From positions 1,922,001-1,986,000 of the forward strand of contig OY969702.1 of assembly GCA_963702055.1 (NCBI GenBank): 64,000 bases of DNA, in the 5' to 3' direction. The position numbers and the translations under genes were made by a program. The notes under the pieces were generated by a model. The model did no database searches. It saw only the letters and a program-made list of their open reading frames with translations, and was not told the DNA's origin. This DNA comes from CAWINX01 sp963702055. GTDB lineage: Bacteria; Actinomycetota; Thermoleophilia; Solirubrobacterales; 70-9. This document shows, piece after piece, positions 16,182 to 26,100 of this stretch. The stretch's first letter is position 1. Each line of letters opens with the position of its first letter.

Positions 16182-16502
16182 ATGAGCGCCACGGCAATTC
16201 AGTGCAAGCCCGGCCGACCGTGTGAGGTTGGCCGCTACCGAGCCGACGATCAGGAACGGATGCTGGTCGGCCGTCGCATCGACGGCGTGGTCCACGTCTT
16301 CGATTACCCCGCCGACGGCAAGGGACGCCGTTACTTCGTTGAGGCTGGTTTCGACTCCAAGGCTGAGCTGGCGGTTCTGCTCGCCGATTACCGCCGCCAA
16401 GCGAACCGACTTGGCGCCTGCCCGATGAGCCGCGAGGCGATCGAGCGAGCGTTCGTGCTGGCTCCTGCGGAGCCGATCCCTCCCCAGGTTCGCACGCCCT
16501 GA
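16182..16502 (+). CDS. hypothetical protein of the conjugative element (106 aa)
   Basis: Starts at ATG 16182 with AGGAGGA 5-8 nt upstream. Contains a strand-rich core (GRRIDGVVHVFDYPADGKGRRYFVEAGF) and a C-terminal helix, with no recognisable motif. It precedes the methyltransferase-helicase fusion by 64 nt, and its stop codon lies in the loop of a hairpin, so it may be a small partner or regulator of that protein. Function unknown. Confidence 0.65.
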   Translation: MSATAIQCKPGRPCEVGRYRADDQERMLVGRRIDGVVHVFDYPADGKGRRYFVEAGFDSKAELAVLLADYRRQANRLGACPMSREAIERAFVLAPAEPIPPQVRTP

Positions 16503-16548
16503 CGGGCGTGCGTGGGGCTCGGGAATCGGCCCCGCAGTGGGCGGGGCC
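16491..16548 (+). terminator. tandem GC hairpins at the stop of the first element gene
   Basis: CGCACGCCC/GGGCGTGCG (16491-16499, 16504-16512) forms a 9-bp stem with the TGA stop in the loop. A second stem GGCCCCGC/GCGGGGCC (16528-16535, 16541-16548) follows. No U-run, so they may attenuate or protect the transcript ahead of the helicase gene rather than end it fully. Confidence 0.45.
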
Positions 16549-16566
16549 CTCCGTGAAAGGACGGCA

Positions 16567-19500
16567 ATGCCAGCCACCACCCGACCTTCCGAGCGTTCCC
16601 AGGCCAAGCGCGGAGCGCTCACCGGTGCCGCCCTCAGCGATGAGGTCTTCGACTCCTCCACCTCCCTGCTGCGCCCGACACGGGGGACCAATGCCGTCAC
16701 CGGCCTCCAGCAGTTCTTCGCTCCGGGTGAGGCCGCCGAGCTGATCGCCGCGGTCAACGGCCGCTCACTCAGCACCCTCGACCTGACCGCAGGTGACGGC
16801 GCCTTGCTCGCCGGGGTCGACCGAGAGGTCCGCTTCGGAATCGAGATCGACGCCGACCAGGCAACCGACGCCCCCTACACCGCGATCCAAGGCGACGTGC
16901 AGCGCGCCTACCCGCTGCTGCGGCTGCTGGGAACCGAATTCCCCCGCCTTGCCTGCAATCCCCCTTTCGGGCTCGACTGGGCGCCGAACGGTCACCGCGA
17001 GAACTCCACGCTCGCCACCTGGCGGATGGCGAGCGCGCTGCTTGCCGACTCCGGCGCCGGCGTGTTCATCGCCGGGCGCGATCGCTTCGCCCGCGAGATG
17101 ATGCCGCGACCCGACGCCGCCGGCGTCTATGCGCTGATCGAGTGTGCCGACCTCTTCGACGGGGTGGAGTTGCCCTGCCTGATCGCCTTCTTCGTGGCGG
17201 CCGACAACGTCGCCTCGCCACGCGAAGGAGGGCCGCTGCGCCTTGAGGCAGCTCGCGAGGAGCTGGCGGGGCTCGCGGAGGAGATCACTTCTGAGCGACG
17301 CCGGGTCGGCGCTCAGGTGATCGACTTGCCGCGCTGCCCTTACCGCGCCTCGCTGATCGAGCGCTTCGAGACGGTCGGCAAGGAGCTGGCCCGACGGCGT
17401 GAGTCCGCGGCCTCTACCCGCCAGCGCCATGACCTGGCGCTTCGCGGCAACCGCATCTCGGCGAGGCCGAGTCCCTTCGCCCGCCTCGCGCTCGGCCAGC
17501 GTCGCGTGCTTCGCAACGTCGAGCGCCTCCACGGCCAGCCGACCACCTACTTCGCGCTGAACCTGCGCGAGTGGCGCCAGCTCTACTCCCTCGCCGCCGA
17601 GGACGTCTTGACCTTGGAGCCGGCGCTGCGCGAAGCGGTCGCCGCAGCGACCGTGGCGGCCGAGCAGGCGGTCTGTCCGCTCTATGAGGTCCGCCCCCAG
17701 CAACGACTCGCCTTCCTCGATGACCTCGACTCGATCCGTTGCATCGCGCCCGATCCCGAGCGCGGCTTTGAGGCGGGGGAGAGCTACCCGCTCGCGACCT
17801 CTAGCGACGTTCAGCTCACCCACGCCGAGCGGCCCCACCAGAAGCGAAACGGCGACGTTGAGATTCGCCGCTACGAACACGAAGCCAAGGTGCTGCGGGT
17901 CGAGATCGACGGGCACGTATTCAACGAGTCCGCAGCCGACGTCGCCTATCTGCTGGGTCACTTCGAGCTGCCCGATCCCGGCGACCTGGCGACTCGCTTC
18001 CCTGAGCAGGTTGAGTCGGCGCGCGGCGTGCTGCGCCGCCTCGCCGATCGCCACGGGTTCGAGTTCAAGCGCTCCGATGCCGAGGACTGGCAGCTCGAGG
18101 ATCTGGCTCGCCTCCTCGTCAAGGGCTCGGGGGTGTTGGGCTGGGAGCAGGGGGGAGGCAAGAGCCTCGGCGGGGCGACCCTGATCCACGCCCAGTGGGA
18201 GCGCGGCGCCGCCCGCAAGGGCCTGATCGTCTGTCCCCAAGACCTGGTGCCGCAGTGGAAGCGCGAGATCAAGCGCTTCTATGACGAAGAGCCAGAGCAC
18301 ATCACCACCCCCGCCCAGGCAAGGGCGGTGGCCCGCCACCTGCGCCACGGCGGCCAGGGCCTCTACATCACCCACTACGAGGTGCTCTCGCTACTGGGCC
18401 GCGTCGATGAACCGTTGCCGGTCACGGCGATCCGCTCCCCCTCGATCGAGGGGGAGGACGCCGAGCGCCTCGCCCTTGACTCCGAGGAGTTCTGCCCCTC
18501 CTGCCTCGCCGATCACCACGCGGGCTGGCAGAAGCAGAGCCCCTACGTCTGCGAGCGCTGCGCCTACGTCCACAAGCGCCTGCGCGTAAAGACCGCCGCC
18601 CACTACCTGGCCGGCGCCTTCCACGACGGGGTGATCGTCGTCGATGAGGGAACCCTCGCCAAGGGCAACGACAGCCTGCGCTCCAAGGCGATCCGCGGCC
18701 TTCGAGCCCGCCACCGCTACCTGCTCACCGGCACCCCGATCTCCAACTACGTAAACGACGTCTTCTGGTTGCTGTGGTGGACGCTCGGCAACGCATCGCT
18801 GCGCTTCCCCTTCGACTACGAGGGCGGGCGGGCGAAGTTCGAGGCCGACTTTTGCGTGATCGAGTACTTCCGAAAAGGCGGCCGCCGCGAGGGCCGCAAG
18901 GTGCTCCCCCAGGTCACCAACGTCTCGCGCCTTTGGCGCTTGCTCTCCGGCGCGATGGTGCGCCGCCGCAAGCAGCACATGGGGGAGCTGCCGCCGCGCA
19001 CCATGCGAACGATCGCCGCTCCGATGGGAGAGGCCCAGCTCGACCTCTACAAGTTCTGGCTCTCCGCTCAGAACTTCGAGCGCTACTTCGCCTGGCGCCA
19101 CCCCGAGCACCCGCTGCTCGAAGCGGGCCTGGTCGAGCGCTTCGCCGCCGGCCTCGGCCAGCTGACCAAGCTGGAGTACGCGACGACCCTGCCCGAGGCA
19201 GACCCCGACCGCGAGTGGGAGGGGCTGGCCGAGCTGGCGCAATCCAACTGGACGCCGAAGAACCTCAAGGTTCTCCAGGTCGCCCTTGAGCACGTGAACC
19301 GCGGCGAGAAGGTGCTGATCGGATCGGACCTGATCGAGACCGGGCGCTGGCTATGCCAGCGGCTTTGCGAGAAGGGCGTCGACGCCACCCACATCGTCGA
19401 AGAGCGAGCGGGCCGGGCGGCGACGATGAATCCCCGTCGCCGCGCCAAGGCGATCGAGCGGTTCAAGACCGGCCCGACGCAGGTGCTCTGCTGCGGGATC

Positions 19501-19986
19501 CCCTCGATCCGCCTCGGCCACTCCCTGGAAGCGGCCTCCTGCGTGATCGCCAACGGGCTTGTTTTCTCCTATGAGATGTTCGATCAGTTCATCGCCCGCG
19601 CCTGGCGGCTCACCTCGCCGGGTCCGGTCTCCGTCTATGTGGCGCTGACGCTCGGTTCTCTTGACCCGAAGAAGTGGGAGCTGCTCTGTCAGAAGGCGAA
19701 GGCCGCCGATCTCGCCCTCGACGGGCAGCTGGTCGATGAGCCCGAGCAGCCGATCTCACGCGAGGAGTTCCTGCGCGAGCTGCGCCGCCAAGGGGTGAAG
19801 CCGAGCGGTGAGGAGATCGCCGAGGCCGACATCGAGGCGGCATGGGAAGCCACGGCGATGCTGGCGAGTAGCGCAGCTACGCAGCGGGCAACCTGCGGAG
19901 AAGGCGAGGGCTCTCAGCAGACAGTCGACTGGCACCGGGTCTCGGTGCAGGGCGCCGAGCAGCTCGATCTCTTCGCTGCGGCCTGA
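16567..19986 (+). CDS. DNA adenine methyltransferase-like domain fused to SNF2-family helicase
   Basis: 1139 residues from ATG 16567. The N-terminal ~220 residues carry methyltransferase motif I (LDLTAGDGALL), the following acidic GIEIDAD and motif IV NPPF (ACNPPFGLDW), as in N6-adenine methyltransferases. The C-terminal two thirds are an SF2/SNF2 motor: Walker A GGGKS, motif Ia LIVCPQDLVPQWKREI, motif II VVDEGT, motif III LLTGTPISN, and a motif VI-like QFIARAWRL. A four-Cys zinc ribbon (CPSC...CERC, about residue 640-660) is inserted between motifs Ia and II. Large methylase-helicase fusions of this kind occur on phages, plasmids and ICEs in antirestriction or defence roles; which applies here is unknown. 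Confidence 0.85.
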   Translation: MPATTRPSERSQAKRGALTGAALSDEVFDSSTSLLRPTRGTNAVTGLQQFFAPGEAAELIAAVNGRSLSTLDLTAGDGALLAGVDREVRFGIEIDADQATDAPYTAIQGDVQRAYPLLRLLGTEFPRLACNPPFGLDWAPNGHRENSTLATWRMASALLADSGAGVFIAGRDRFAREMMPRPDAAGVYALIECADLFDGVELPCLIAFFVAADNVASPREGGPLRLEAAREELAGLAEEITSERRRVGAQVIDLPRCPYRASLIERFETVGKELARRRESAASTRQRHDLALRGNRISARPSPFARLALGQRRVLRNVERLHGQPTTYFALNLREWRQLYSLAAEDVLTLEPALREAVAAATVAAEQAVCPLYEVRPQQRLAFLDDLDSIRCIAPDPERGFEAGESYPLATSSDVQLTHAERPHQKRNGDVEIRRYEHEAKVLRVEIDGHVFNESAADVAYLLGHFELPDPGDLATRFPEQVESARGVLRRLADRHGFEFKRSDAEDWQLEDLARLLVKGSGVLGWEQGGGKSLGGATLIHAQWERGAARKGLIVCPQDLVPQWKREIKRFYDEEPEHITTPAQARAVARHLRHGGQGLYITHYEVLSLLGRVDEPLPVTAIRSPSIEGEDAERLALDSEEFCPSCLADHHAGWQKQSPYVCERCAYVHKRLRVKTAAHYLAGAFHDGVIVVDEGTLAKGNDSLRSKAIRGLRARHRYLLTGTPISNYVNDVFWLLWWTLGNASLRFPFDYEGGRAKFEADFCVIEYFRKGGRREGRKVLPQVTNVSRLWRLLSGAMVRRRKQHMGELPPRTMRTIAAPMGEAQLDLYKFWLSAQNFERYFAWRHPEHPLLEAGLVERFAAGLGQLTKLEYATTLPEADPDREWEGLAELAQSNWTPKNLKVLQVALEHVNRGEKVLIGSDLIETGRWLCQRLCEKGVDATHIVEERAGRAATMNPRRRAKAIERFKTGPTQVLCCGIPSIRLGHSLEAASCVIANGLVFSYEMFDQFIARAWRLTSPGPVSVYVALTLGSLDPKKWELLCQKAKAADLALDGQLVDEPEQPISREEFLRELRRQGVKPSGEEIAEADIEAAWEATAMLASSAATQRATCGEGEGSQQTVDWHRVSVQGAEQLDLFAAA

Positions 19987-19987
19987 G

Positions 19988-20089
19988 GCTGGGAATCGGT
20001 CATGGCCCAACGCCTAGCAGACCTCCTCCGCCCGGCTGCGCCGGGCTCCCCCGGCCCGCTGTTCGGCTTCGCCATGACCGATTCCCAGC
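19988..20089. repeat. compound hairpin element E2
   Basis: Perfect 19-bp arms GCTGGGAATCGGTCATGGC (19988-20006) and its complement (20071-20089) enclose an inner perfect 7-bp stem GCCCGGC/GCCGGGC with a 3-nt loop TGC (20030-20046). It starts 2 nt after the helicase stop codon, and its right arm contains the likely ATG of the next gene. Confidence 0.75.
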
Positions 20090-20349
20090 TACATAAGCCG
20101 AGTCCGAAGCAACTGCGCTACCTCAGGGATCTGGCGATGCGCGCCGGCGAGTCCTTCGCCTACCCCGCCACATCCGCCGAGGCCGACCGTGAGATCAAGC
20201 GCCTGCGACGCAAGCGGCGCACCCCCAGCGCGGATCGTCGCCGCGAAGTTGCGGCCGTGAGGCGCGACATGGCCGAAGGCGGCGGCGACGGCGCGAGAGT
20301 CAGACGCGAAGAGCTCTGCGGCTATGGCGCCAGCGCCACCTGGAGGTAA
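20074..20349 (+). CDS. small DUF3072-like protein
   Basis: 91 residues if started at ATG 20074 (MTDSQLHKPSPKQLRYL); an ATG at 20002 would begin inside the left arm of the hairpin element. The N-terminal segment KQLRYLRDLAMRAGESF and the following DREIKRLRRK resemble short DUF3072-type proteins found near plasmid and ICE genes, which are small, basic and helical. Function unknown, possibly DNA binding because of its charge. Confidence 0.6.
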   Translation: MTDSQLHKPSPKQLRYLRDLAMRAGESFAYPATSAEADREIKRLRRKRRTPSADRRREVAAVRRDMAEGGGDGARVRREELCGYGASATWR

Positions 20350-20353
20350 TCCG

Positions 20354-20980
20354 GTGGCGGGCGCCAATGCAGTCGCGCAGATGAGCCTGCTGGCGGCGCC
20401 GGCCGAGGGCCCCTTGGAGGTGCCGATCTGTTGGACGGTCCTTCACAGCGGCGCCGACGCCCGCCTTGGGCCAAGGAGCCCTCACCCGATGTTTGCCCAT
20501 CGTCACGTCCCCGCGATGCCGGCGAAGCTTCGCGACGAAGCCGAGTGGCTGGCGGCACTTGACTTCGCGGAGGAAGCCCGCCGCTACAACCAGGCCCCTC
20601 GCGCCAGGCTCGATCTCTCCGGGCGCGACGGCGCCGGCTCCAACGGGCCGATCGGGCGCGGCGGTCCCGACGGTCTTTCGTTGATGGCCTCGGGGCGTGG
20701 AATCGAAGTCGATGGCCGCCTCACAACCTGGCCCCAACTCCTCGCCGGGCGCTCCGAACAGCGAGAGGTAGAACCCGAGGTGGCTCGCGCCCGCGACCTC
20801 GCCGAGGCCTACCACTACCTCGACTACTACGGGCACGCCTATCCCGAGCCGGCTGAGGGCGATACCTGGAGCCCGGTCGCGCTGATCGCCCGGATCGCCG
20901 CCGAGGCCCGTGCGCTGGGCGGTGACCCCACCCAACTCCAACCCCGTTCCCACTACATGCGAGAGGGACTTTCGCGGTGA
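20354..20980 (+). CDS. hypothetical protein of the conjugative element (208 aa)
   Basis: GTG 20354 is preferred because GGAGG lies 7 nt upstream; the longer ATG 20324 start would overlap the previous gene. The protein is rich in Ala, Arg and Pro with a C-terminal helical segment (EVARARDLAEAYHYLDYYGHAYPEPAEGDTW shortened here to AEAYHYLDYYG) and no catalytic motif that I recognise. It lies between a small basic protein and a winged-helix regulator, all on the same strand. Confidence 0.55.
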   Translation: MAGANAVAQMSLLAAPAEGPLEVPICWTVLHSGADARLGPRSPHPMFAHRHVPAMPAKLRDEAEWLAALDFAEEARRYNQAPRARLDLSGRDGAGSNGPIGRGGPDGLSLMASGRGIEVDGRLTTWPQLLAGRSEQREVEPEVARARDLAEAYHYLDYYGHAYPEPAEGDTWSPVALIARIAAEARALGGDPTQLQPRSHYMREGLSR

Positions 20981-21019
20981 GCGCTGCCGATTGGGCCGCG
21001 CCGATCCCTCCCGATGCTG

Positions 21020-21036
21020 GCACGGCTTCGCCGCGC
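21020..21036. repeat. inner hairpin of element E3 (decayed)
   Basis: GCACGGC, loop TTC, GCCGCGC: identical to the inner stem of E4 (GCACGGC TTC GCCGTGC) except for one base. The outer arms (around 20988-21000 and 21064-21082) pair only poorly. Confidence 0.4.
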
Positions 21037-21092
21037 GGTCGGTCGGCAACCGGCCCGGCAAAGCGGCTGGGCCTCGAATCGGAGGTCTTGAG

Positions 21093-21620
21093 ATGACGAT
21101 CGACCCAGGACGTTTCACGCGAGCAGCGATCCACTGCGAAGCGGGCGAGGTCGAGGTGCGACTCAGCACCCAGGGCAACTGGCAGCTGAATGTCCGCGAC
21201 GCCGGCGAGTCGGAATGGCGGCTTGCTTGCAGTGGCGACCTTGACGGCGGCGTGGTTTCCCCGCAGCGCGACTTGTCGCGCGAGCCGGTTCGGCTCGGCG
21301 ACCTGCTGCTCGACCGCAAAGGGCGCCGAGTCCTGGTCGGCGATGCGGAAGTGGCGCTGCAGAACCGTGAGTACGAGCTGCTGGTGATGCTCGCCTCCCA
21401 GCCCGAGCGGGTCTTCTCGATCGCCGAGCTGCAGCGAGGTGCCTTCGGCTACGTCGATGCGGTCCCCACCTCGCGCACCGTGGCGAGCCATGCCAGTCGT
21501 CTGCGGGTGAGGCTGCGCGAAGCGGGAGCCGCGGGTTTCGTCGTCAACTGCCACGGCGTCGGTTACAAGCTTTGGGGTGGGGAGCGCCTTGCGGATGCTT
21601 CGGTGCGGTCGGCGGCCTGA
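21093..21620 (+). CDS. OmpR/PhoB-type winged-helix protein without receiver domain
   Basis: 175 residues from ATG 21093 with GGAG 7-10 nt upstream. The C-terminal ~95 residues are a transcriptional-regulator winged helix: LQNREYELLVMLASQPERVFS, then the recognition region RTVASHASRLRVRLREAG and the terminal GVGYKLW. The N-terminal part has short strands but lacks the phosphorylatable Asp of a receiver domain, so control must come through another input or expression level. It is 41 nt upstream of imuB and may regulate element genes. Confidence 0.8.
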   Translation: MTIDPGRFTRAAIHCEAGEVEVRLSTQGNWQLNVRDAGESEWRLACSGDLDGGVVSPQRDLSREPVRLGDLLLDRKGRRVLVGDAEVALQNREYELLVMLASQPERVFSIAELQRGAFGYVDAVPTSRTVASHASRLRVRLREAGAAGFVVNCHGVGYKLWGGERLADASVRSAA

Positions 21621-21645
21621 CGGTTGACCCGTCTGCTTTCCTATA

Positions 21646-21659
21646 CGAACAGGTGTTCG
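21646..21659. promoter_or_regulatory. LexA SOS box at the imuB start
   Basis: CGAACAGGTGTTCG is a perfect GAAC-N4-GTTC dyad, the LexA operator form used by Gram-positive bacteria and actinobacteria. It ends 1 nt before the GTG start of imuB, so LexA binding would block a promoter giving a very short or leaderless transcript. Confidence 0.85.
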
Positions 21660-21660
21660 T

Positions 21661-22875
21661 GTGGTTGCTTGTGTCCTCATTCCTCGCTTCGCGCTTCGGG
21701 TCGCCAGCGGTGATCGGCTCGATCGTCTCGCTGCGCTCGCGCCGGCGCCCGGTGAGCGACAGGTGGTGGGGGAGGTTTCTCGTCTCGCTGAGAACGAGGG
21801 GGTTAGCGCCGGAATGGCCCTCGGCGAGGCCCTCGCCCGCTGTCCCTCGCTGCGACTCGTGGCGGCCGATCCGGCCCGCGTCGCCGAATCCTGGGAGGGA
21901 TTGTTGGTGCGGTTGGAGGGAATCGGCGCCGCGGTGGAGTCTGAGCGCCCCGGCGAGGCCTTCTTCGCGATCGACGGATTGCTGGGGATCCACGGCGGCG
22001 AGGTGGCGGGAGTCCTCGCGGCGGCGCGGGGGGCGACGGGAACGTCGGTGCGGATCGCCGCCGCCCCCACTCGCTTCGCCGCCTTTGCCGCCGCCCACAG
22101 AGGGTCGCGCCTGCCCCGTGGACTCTCGGGGTCAGGCGGGGCGGCGATCATCCCTGCCGCTGCGCTCGCCAAGTTCCTCGCTCCCCTGCCGGTCTCGGCG
22201 CTTCGGACCCGGCTGGGCCGCGAGCGCGAGGCTGTCGAGCTGATCGCCTCCCTGCGGCGGCTCGGGCTCGCCAGCCTCGGGGCACTCGCGGCGCTCCCTG
22301 CTTCGCAGGTCGCCGATCGCTTCGGCCCGCTCGGGCTGGCGGCGCTTCGCCTCGCCCGCGGCGAAGACGAGCCGCTGCGTCCGCGTTCGCCGCAGCTGGA
22401 GCTGGTTGCGGAAGTGGAACTGCCCGAGGGGATCGCCGGAAACCAGCTCGACCGCGCTCTCGAGCTGCTGGTCGAGCGCTTCCTCGCCTCCCCCCGGCGG
22501 CGGGGGAGGACCGTGTTGGCGCTTCGTCTCGGTGCACCGTTTTGTGACGGAGGGAGTTGGAGCGTCGATCAGGGGCTGGGTCGACCGACCGCTTCGGCTC
22601 AGACGATCACCGCGCTCCTCATCCCGAAGCTGGAGGCCCTGCCCCGGCCGGTGACGGCGTTGCGACTGCGGGCGCTCGCCCTGGGGCCCCCGGCCAGCGA
22701 TCAGCTCGCCTTCTCACTCGGCGGGAGCGAGTCCCGGCGCCGACGCCTCGCGGCGGCGGTGCGCGAGGTCCGCGCGGCGGCGGGAGCCGAGGCGCTGCTC
22801 AAGGTGATCGACGCCGAGCCTCGCTCCCGCGTCCCCGAGCGCCGCCTCCTGCTCACTCCCTATCCCGACCGATGA
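21661..22875 (+). CDS. imuB: ImuB-like Y-family polymerase homologue
   Basis: 404 residues from GTG 21661. The order matches ImuB: palm/fingers start CVLIPRFALRVAS, an AGMALGEALARCPSL segment, FFAIDGLLGIHGG in place of the catalytic SxDE, then little-finger region. The acidic triad of active Y-family polymerases is not intact (RFAL replaces DxDxF near the N-terminus), as expected for ImuB, which acts as an adaptor bringing DnaE2 to the beta clamp. It overlaps the next gene (ATGA), forming imuB-small protein-dnaE2, controlled by the SOS box at its start. Confidence 0.9.
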   Translation: MVACVLIPRFALRVASGDRLDRLAALAPAPGERQVVGEVSRLAENEGVSAGMALGEALARCPSLRLVAADPARVAESWEGLLVRLEGIGAAVESERPGEAFFAIDGLLGIHGGEVAGVLAAARGATGTSVRIAAAPTRFAAFAAAHRGSRLPRGLSGSGGAAIIPAAALAKFLAPLPVSALRTRLGREREAVELIASLRRLGLASLGALAALPASQVADRFGPLGLAALRLARGEDEPLRPRSPQLELVAEVELPEGIAGNQLDRALELLVERFLASPRRRGRTVLALRLGAPFCDGGSWSVDQGLGRPTASAQTITALLIPKLEALPRPVTALRLRALALGPPASDQLAFSLGGSESRRRRLAAAVREVRAAAGAEALLKVIDAEPRSRVPERRLLLTPYPDR

Positions 22876-23117
22876 GCGCGGCCCGGCGGATCTATGCGCC
22901 GCGGCCGGTCGCCGTCGAGAGCGACGACGACGGCTCTCCCCGAGCGCTCGACGGTGTTGGCGTCGAGGCGATCCGCGAGGAGTGGGTGGTCGAGGATCGC
23001 TGGTGGACCGAGCGCCCTCTGCGCCGTCACTATTACGAGCTGGTCTTGGTCGACGGCCGCAACGTCACCGCCTTCCGCGACCTGCGCAGCGGGCGCTGGC
23101 ACCGCCAGGCGGCCTGA
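22872..23117 (+). CDS. DUF6504-like small protein of the mutasome cassette
   Basis: 81 residues from ATG 22872, overlapping imuB and dnaE2 starts/stops by 4 and 1 bases. VGVEAIREEWVVEDRWW and YYELVLVDGRNVTAFRDLRSGRW resemble the short DUF6504 proteins found between imuB and dnaE2 in actinobacteria. Probably a structural partner in the mutasome; its biochemical role is unknown. Confidence 0.75.
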   Translation: MSAARRIYAPRPVAVESDDDGSPRALDGVGVEAIREEWVVEDRWWTERPLRRHYYELVLVDGRNVTAFRDLRSGRWHRQAA

Positions 23118-26100
23118 TGACCGCCACCGCCCCCTACGTCGAGCTGCACGCCCACTCGGCCTTCTCCTTTCTCGACGGCGCTTCGACCCCGACCGAGCTT
23201 GCCGGGGAAGCGGCGGCGCTTGGTTACCCCGCCGTGGCGCTGACCGACCACGACGGGGTCTGGGGGTCGATGGAGTTCGCCCACGCCTGCAAGGGGCTGG
23301 GGGTGCGGCCGATCACCGGGGCGGAGCTGACCGTGGGATTGGGAGAAAGCGAGCCTGAGCTTGCCCACCTGACTCTCTTGGTCGAGTCGGCGACCGGTTA
23401 CCGCAACCTCTGTCGGCTGCTCACCGAGGCGCACTCCGGCACGCGGGAGGGCGCCCAGCGTCGCGCCGGACAGCCCTGGGTTCCCCTGGCGGCGGTCAAG
23501 GAGCGAGCCGAGGGGTTGGTCTGTCTGACCGGCTGCGCCCGCGATGGCGTCGTCGCCGGCCGCTGGGAGCGCGGCGAGCGCTCCGTGGCGGCGGCGCTCG
23601 CTCGTGAGCTGTTGGGCGCTTTCGGAGCGGAGCGGCTGCGGGTCGAGTTGCAGCGCCCCTACGAGCGCCACGATCGCGCCCGCAACCGCTGGCTCGCCGG
23701 GCTGGCCGAGCGGTTGGGAGTTCCCTGCGTGGTGAGCGGCGACGTCCACTGCCACGCCCGCTCGCGCTCGCGGCTGCAGGATGCCTTCGTCGCCGTCCGC
23801 AACGGCGTCGGGCTGGAGGAGTGTGAGCCCTTGCGCCGCGGCAACTCCAGTTCAGCCCTCGCCTCGCCGCAGGCGATGGCCGAGCGCTTCGCCGAGCACC
23901 CGGAGGCGGTTGCCGAAAGCGCGCGGCTCGCCGAGCGGCTGCGCTTCGACCTCACCGAGGAGCTGGGCTACCGCTATCCCGGCGCCGAGGACTCCGGCGC
24001 TGAGCGCAAGCTGGCCGAACTCAGCCGAGCGCTGCTGGCTGAACGCTACGCCGGCTCATCCGATCGGCCCGAAGCCGAGCGGCGCTTGGAGGAGGAGCTG
24101 GCGGTGATCCGGGGGCTCGGCCTCTCCGGCTTCTTTCTCCTCCACCGCGACTTGCTCGAGCTGGCGCGCGAGGTCGCGGTAGAGGTGCGGGGACCGGACT
24201 CGGCGCGCGCGATGCTGGCGCCGGGACGGGGGCGGGGCTCCAGCGTCAGCTCGATCGTCTGCTACCTGACCGGTCTCTCCCACATCGACCCGGTCAAGGC
24301 CGACCTCTTCGCCGCCCGCTTCCTCAACGAGGAGGTAACCGCCCTCCCAGACATCGACCTCGACTTCCCCCGCGACATCCGCGAGAAGCTGATCCCCGCG
24401 GTCCACCGCCGCTACGGCTCCGAGCACTCCGCGCTGGTCGCCGCCTTTCCCACCTACCGCCCGCGCGGCGCGGTGCGCGACCTCGGCAAGGCGTTGGGGT
24501 TGGCGGCCGGGGAGATCGAGCGGGTCGCGCGGATGGTCGGCTTTCACGGCGAGGCGGGGGAGATCGAGCGCCACGTCATCGAGGCGGTCGGGCGCGAGCG
24601 TGCCCGATCGCCGCGTTGGCGCTCGCTGGTCGCGTTGTGCGGGGAGGCGATCGGGCTGCCCCGCCATGTCTCCCAGCACCCGGGCGGGATGGTGATCTCG
24701 ACCCGGCCGCTGGTCGACGTCTGCCCGGTGGTGCCGGCGGCGATGGCGGGGCGCCAGATCGTCCAGTGGGACAAGGACTCCTGCGCCGACGCGGGCTTTT
24801 TGAAGATCGATCTGCTCGGGCTGGGAATGCTTTCGGCGGTCGAGCGCTGCGTCACCGAGATCGAGCGGGTGCGGGGCGAGCGGGTCGACCTCTCGCGCAT
24901 CCCCCACGACGATCCGCAGACCTTTGAGTCGATCCGGGCGGCGGAGACGACCGGCGTCTTTCAGATCGAGAGCCGGGCGCAGATGCAGATGCTGCCGCGC
25001 ACCCTGCCCCGCGACCTCGACGACCTCACCGTGCAGGTGGCGCTGGTGCGGCCCGGCCCGATCCAGGGCGGCGCCATCCACCCCTACATCGAGCGCCGCA
25101 AGGCGCTGCGCGAGGACCCCGGCTTCGAGGTCCCCTACGAGCACCCGCTGCTGGAGCCCGTGTTGAAGGAGACGCTGGGGACGATCGTCTTCCAGGAGCA
25201 GGTGATCGAGGTGGCGATGGCGCTGGCCGGCTTCTCGGCCTCAGAGGCCGAGGGGCTGCGGCGGGCGATGAGTCGCAAGCGCTCGGAGGCGGCGATCCGC
25301 TCTCACCACGAGCGCTTCTGTGCCGGGGCGGCGAAGCGCGGTGTAGCGGCCGAGGTCGCCGAGCGCGTCTGGCTCCAGATCCAGGGCTTCTCCGGCTTCG
25401 GCTTCCCGAAGGCGCACTCCGCTGCCTTCGGCCTGCTCGCCTACCAATCGGCCTGGCTGCGCGTCCACTACGGGGCCGAGTTCCTCTGCTCGCTGCTGAA
25501 CGAACAGCCGATGGGCTTCTACCCTCCCGACGCGCTGATCCACGAGGCCCAGCGGCGCGGGGTGAGGGTGGCGGCGGCCGACGTCAACCGCAGCGCCGTG
25601 CTCTGCGCGGTGGAACGCCGCCGCGGCGGGCTCGCGGTGCGGATCGGGCTCGCTTACGTCAAGGGCGTGCGCTCCGAGGAGATGGAGGCGCTGGTCGCCG
25701 AGCGGGCGCGCGGCGGCCCCTACCGGGGCATCGCCGACCTCGCCTCGCGCTCGGGCGCCGGCCGCGATGGGCTGGAGCAGCTGGTCTGGGCCGGGGCGCT
25801 CGACGGCCTTCCCCTGGAAGGGGGCGAGTCGAGCGAGCGCCGCCGCGAGGACTCTTGGCGACTCGGCGTCGCCGGGACCGCGCGGGGGGCCGATGGCGCC
25901 AGGCAGCTCTCCCTGCCCCTCGAGCCCCCGCCCGCGCCGGGGCTCTCGCCGTTGGGGCGCTGGGAGAGGGTGATCGAGGACTACCGCGCGACCGGGGTCA
26001 ACCTCGGCGAGCACCCGCTGGCCCTGTTGCGAGTGGCGCTGGGCGAGGGCGTCATCTCCAGCTCGGGGCTGGCGCGGATCGAGGACGGCGCCGCGGTTGA

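Noticed and set aside
16765..18375. 536-aa minus-strand frame inside the methyltransferase-helicase gene
   Set aside because: Antisense GC frame with low-complexity Gly/Ala/Arg sequence; the plus strand has all helicase motifs.
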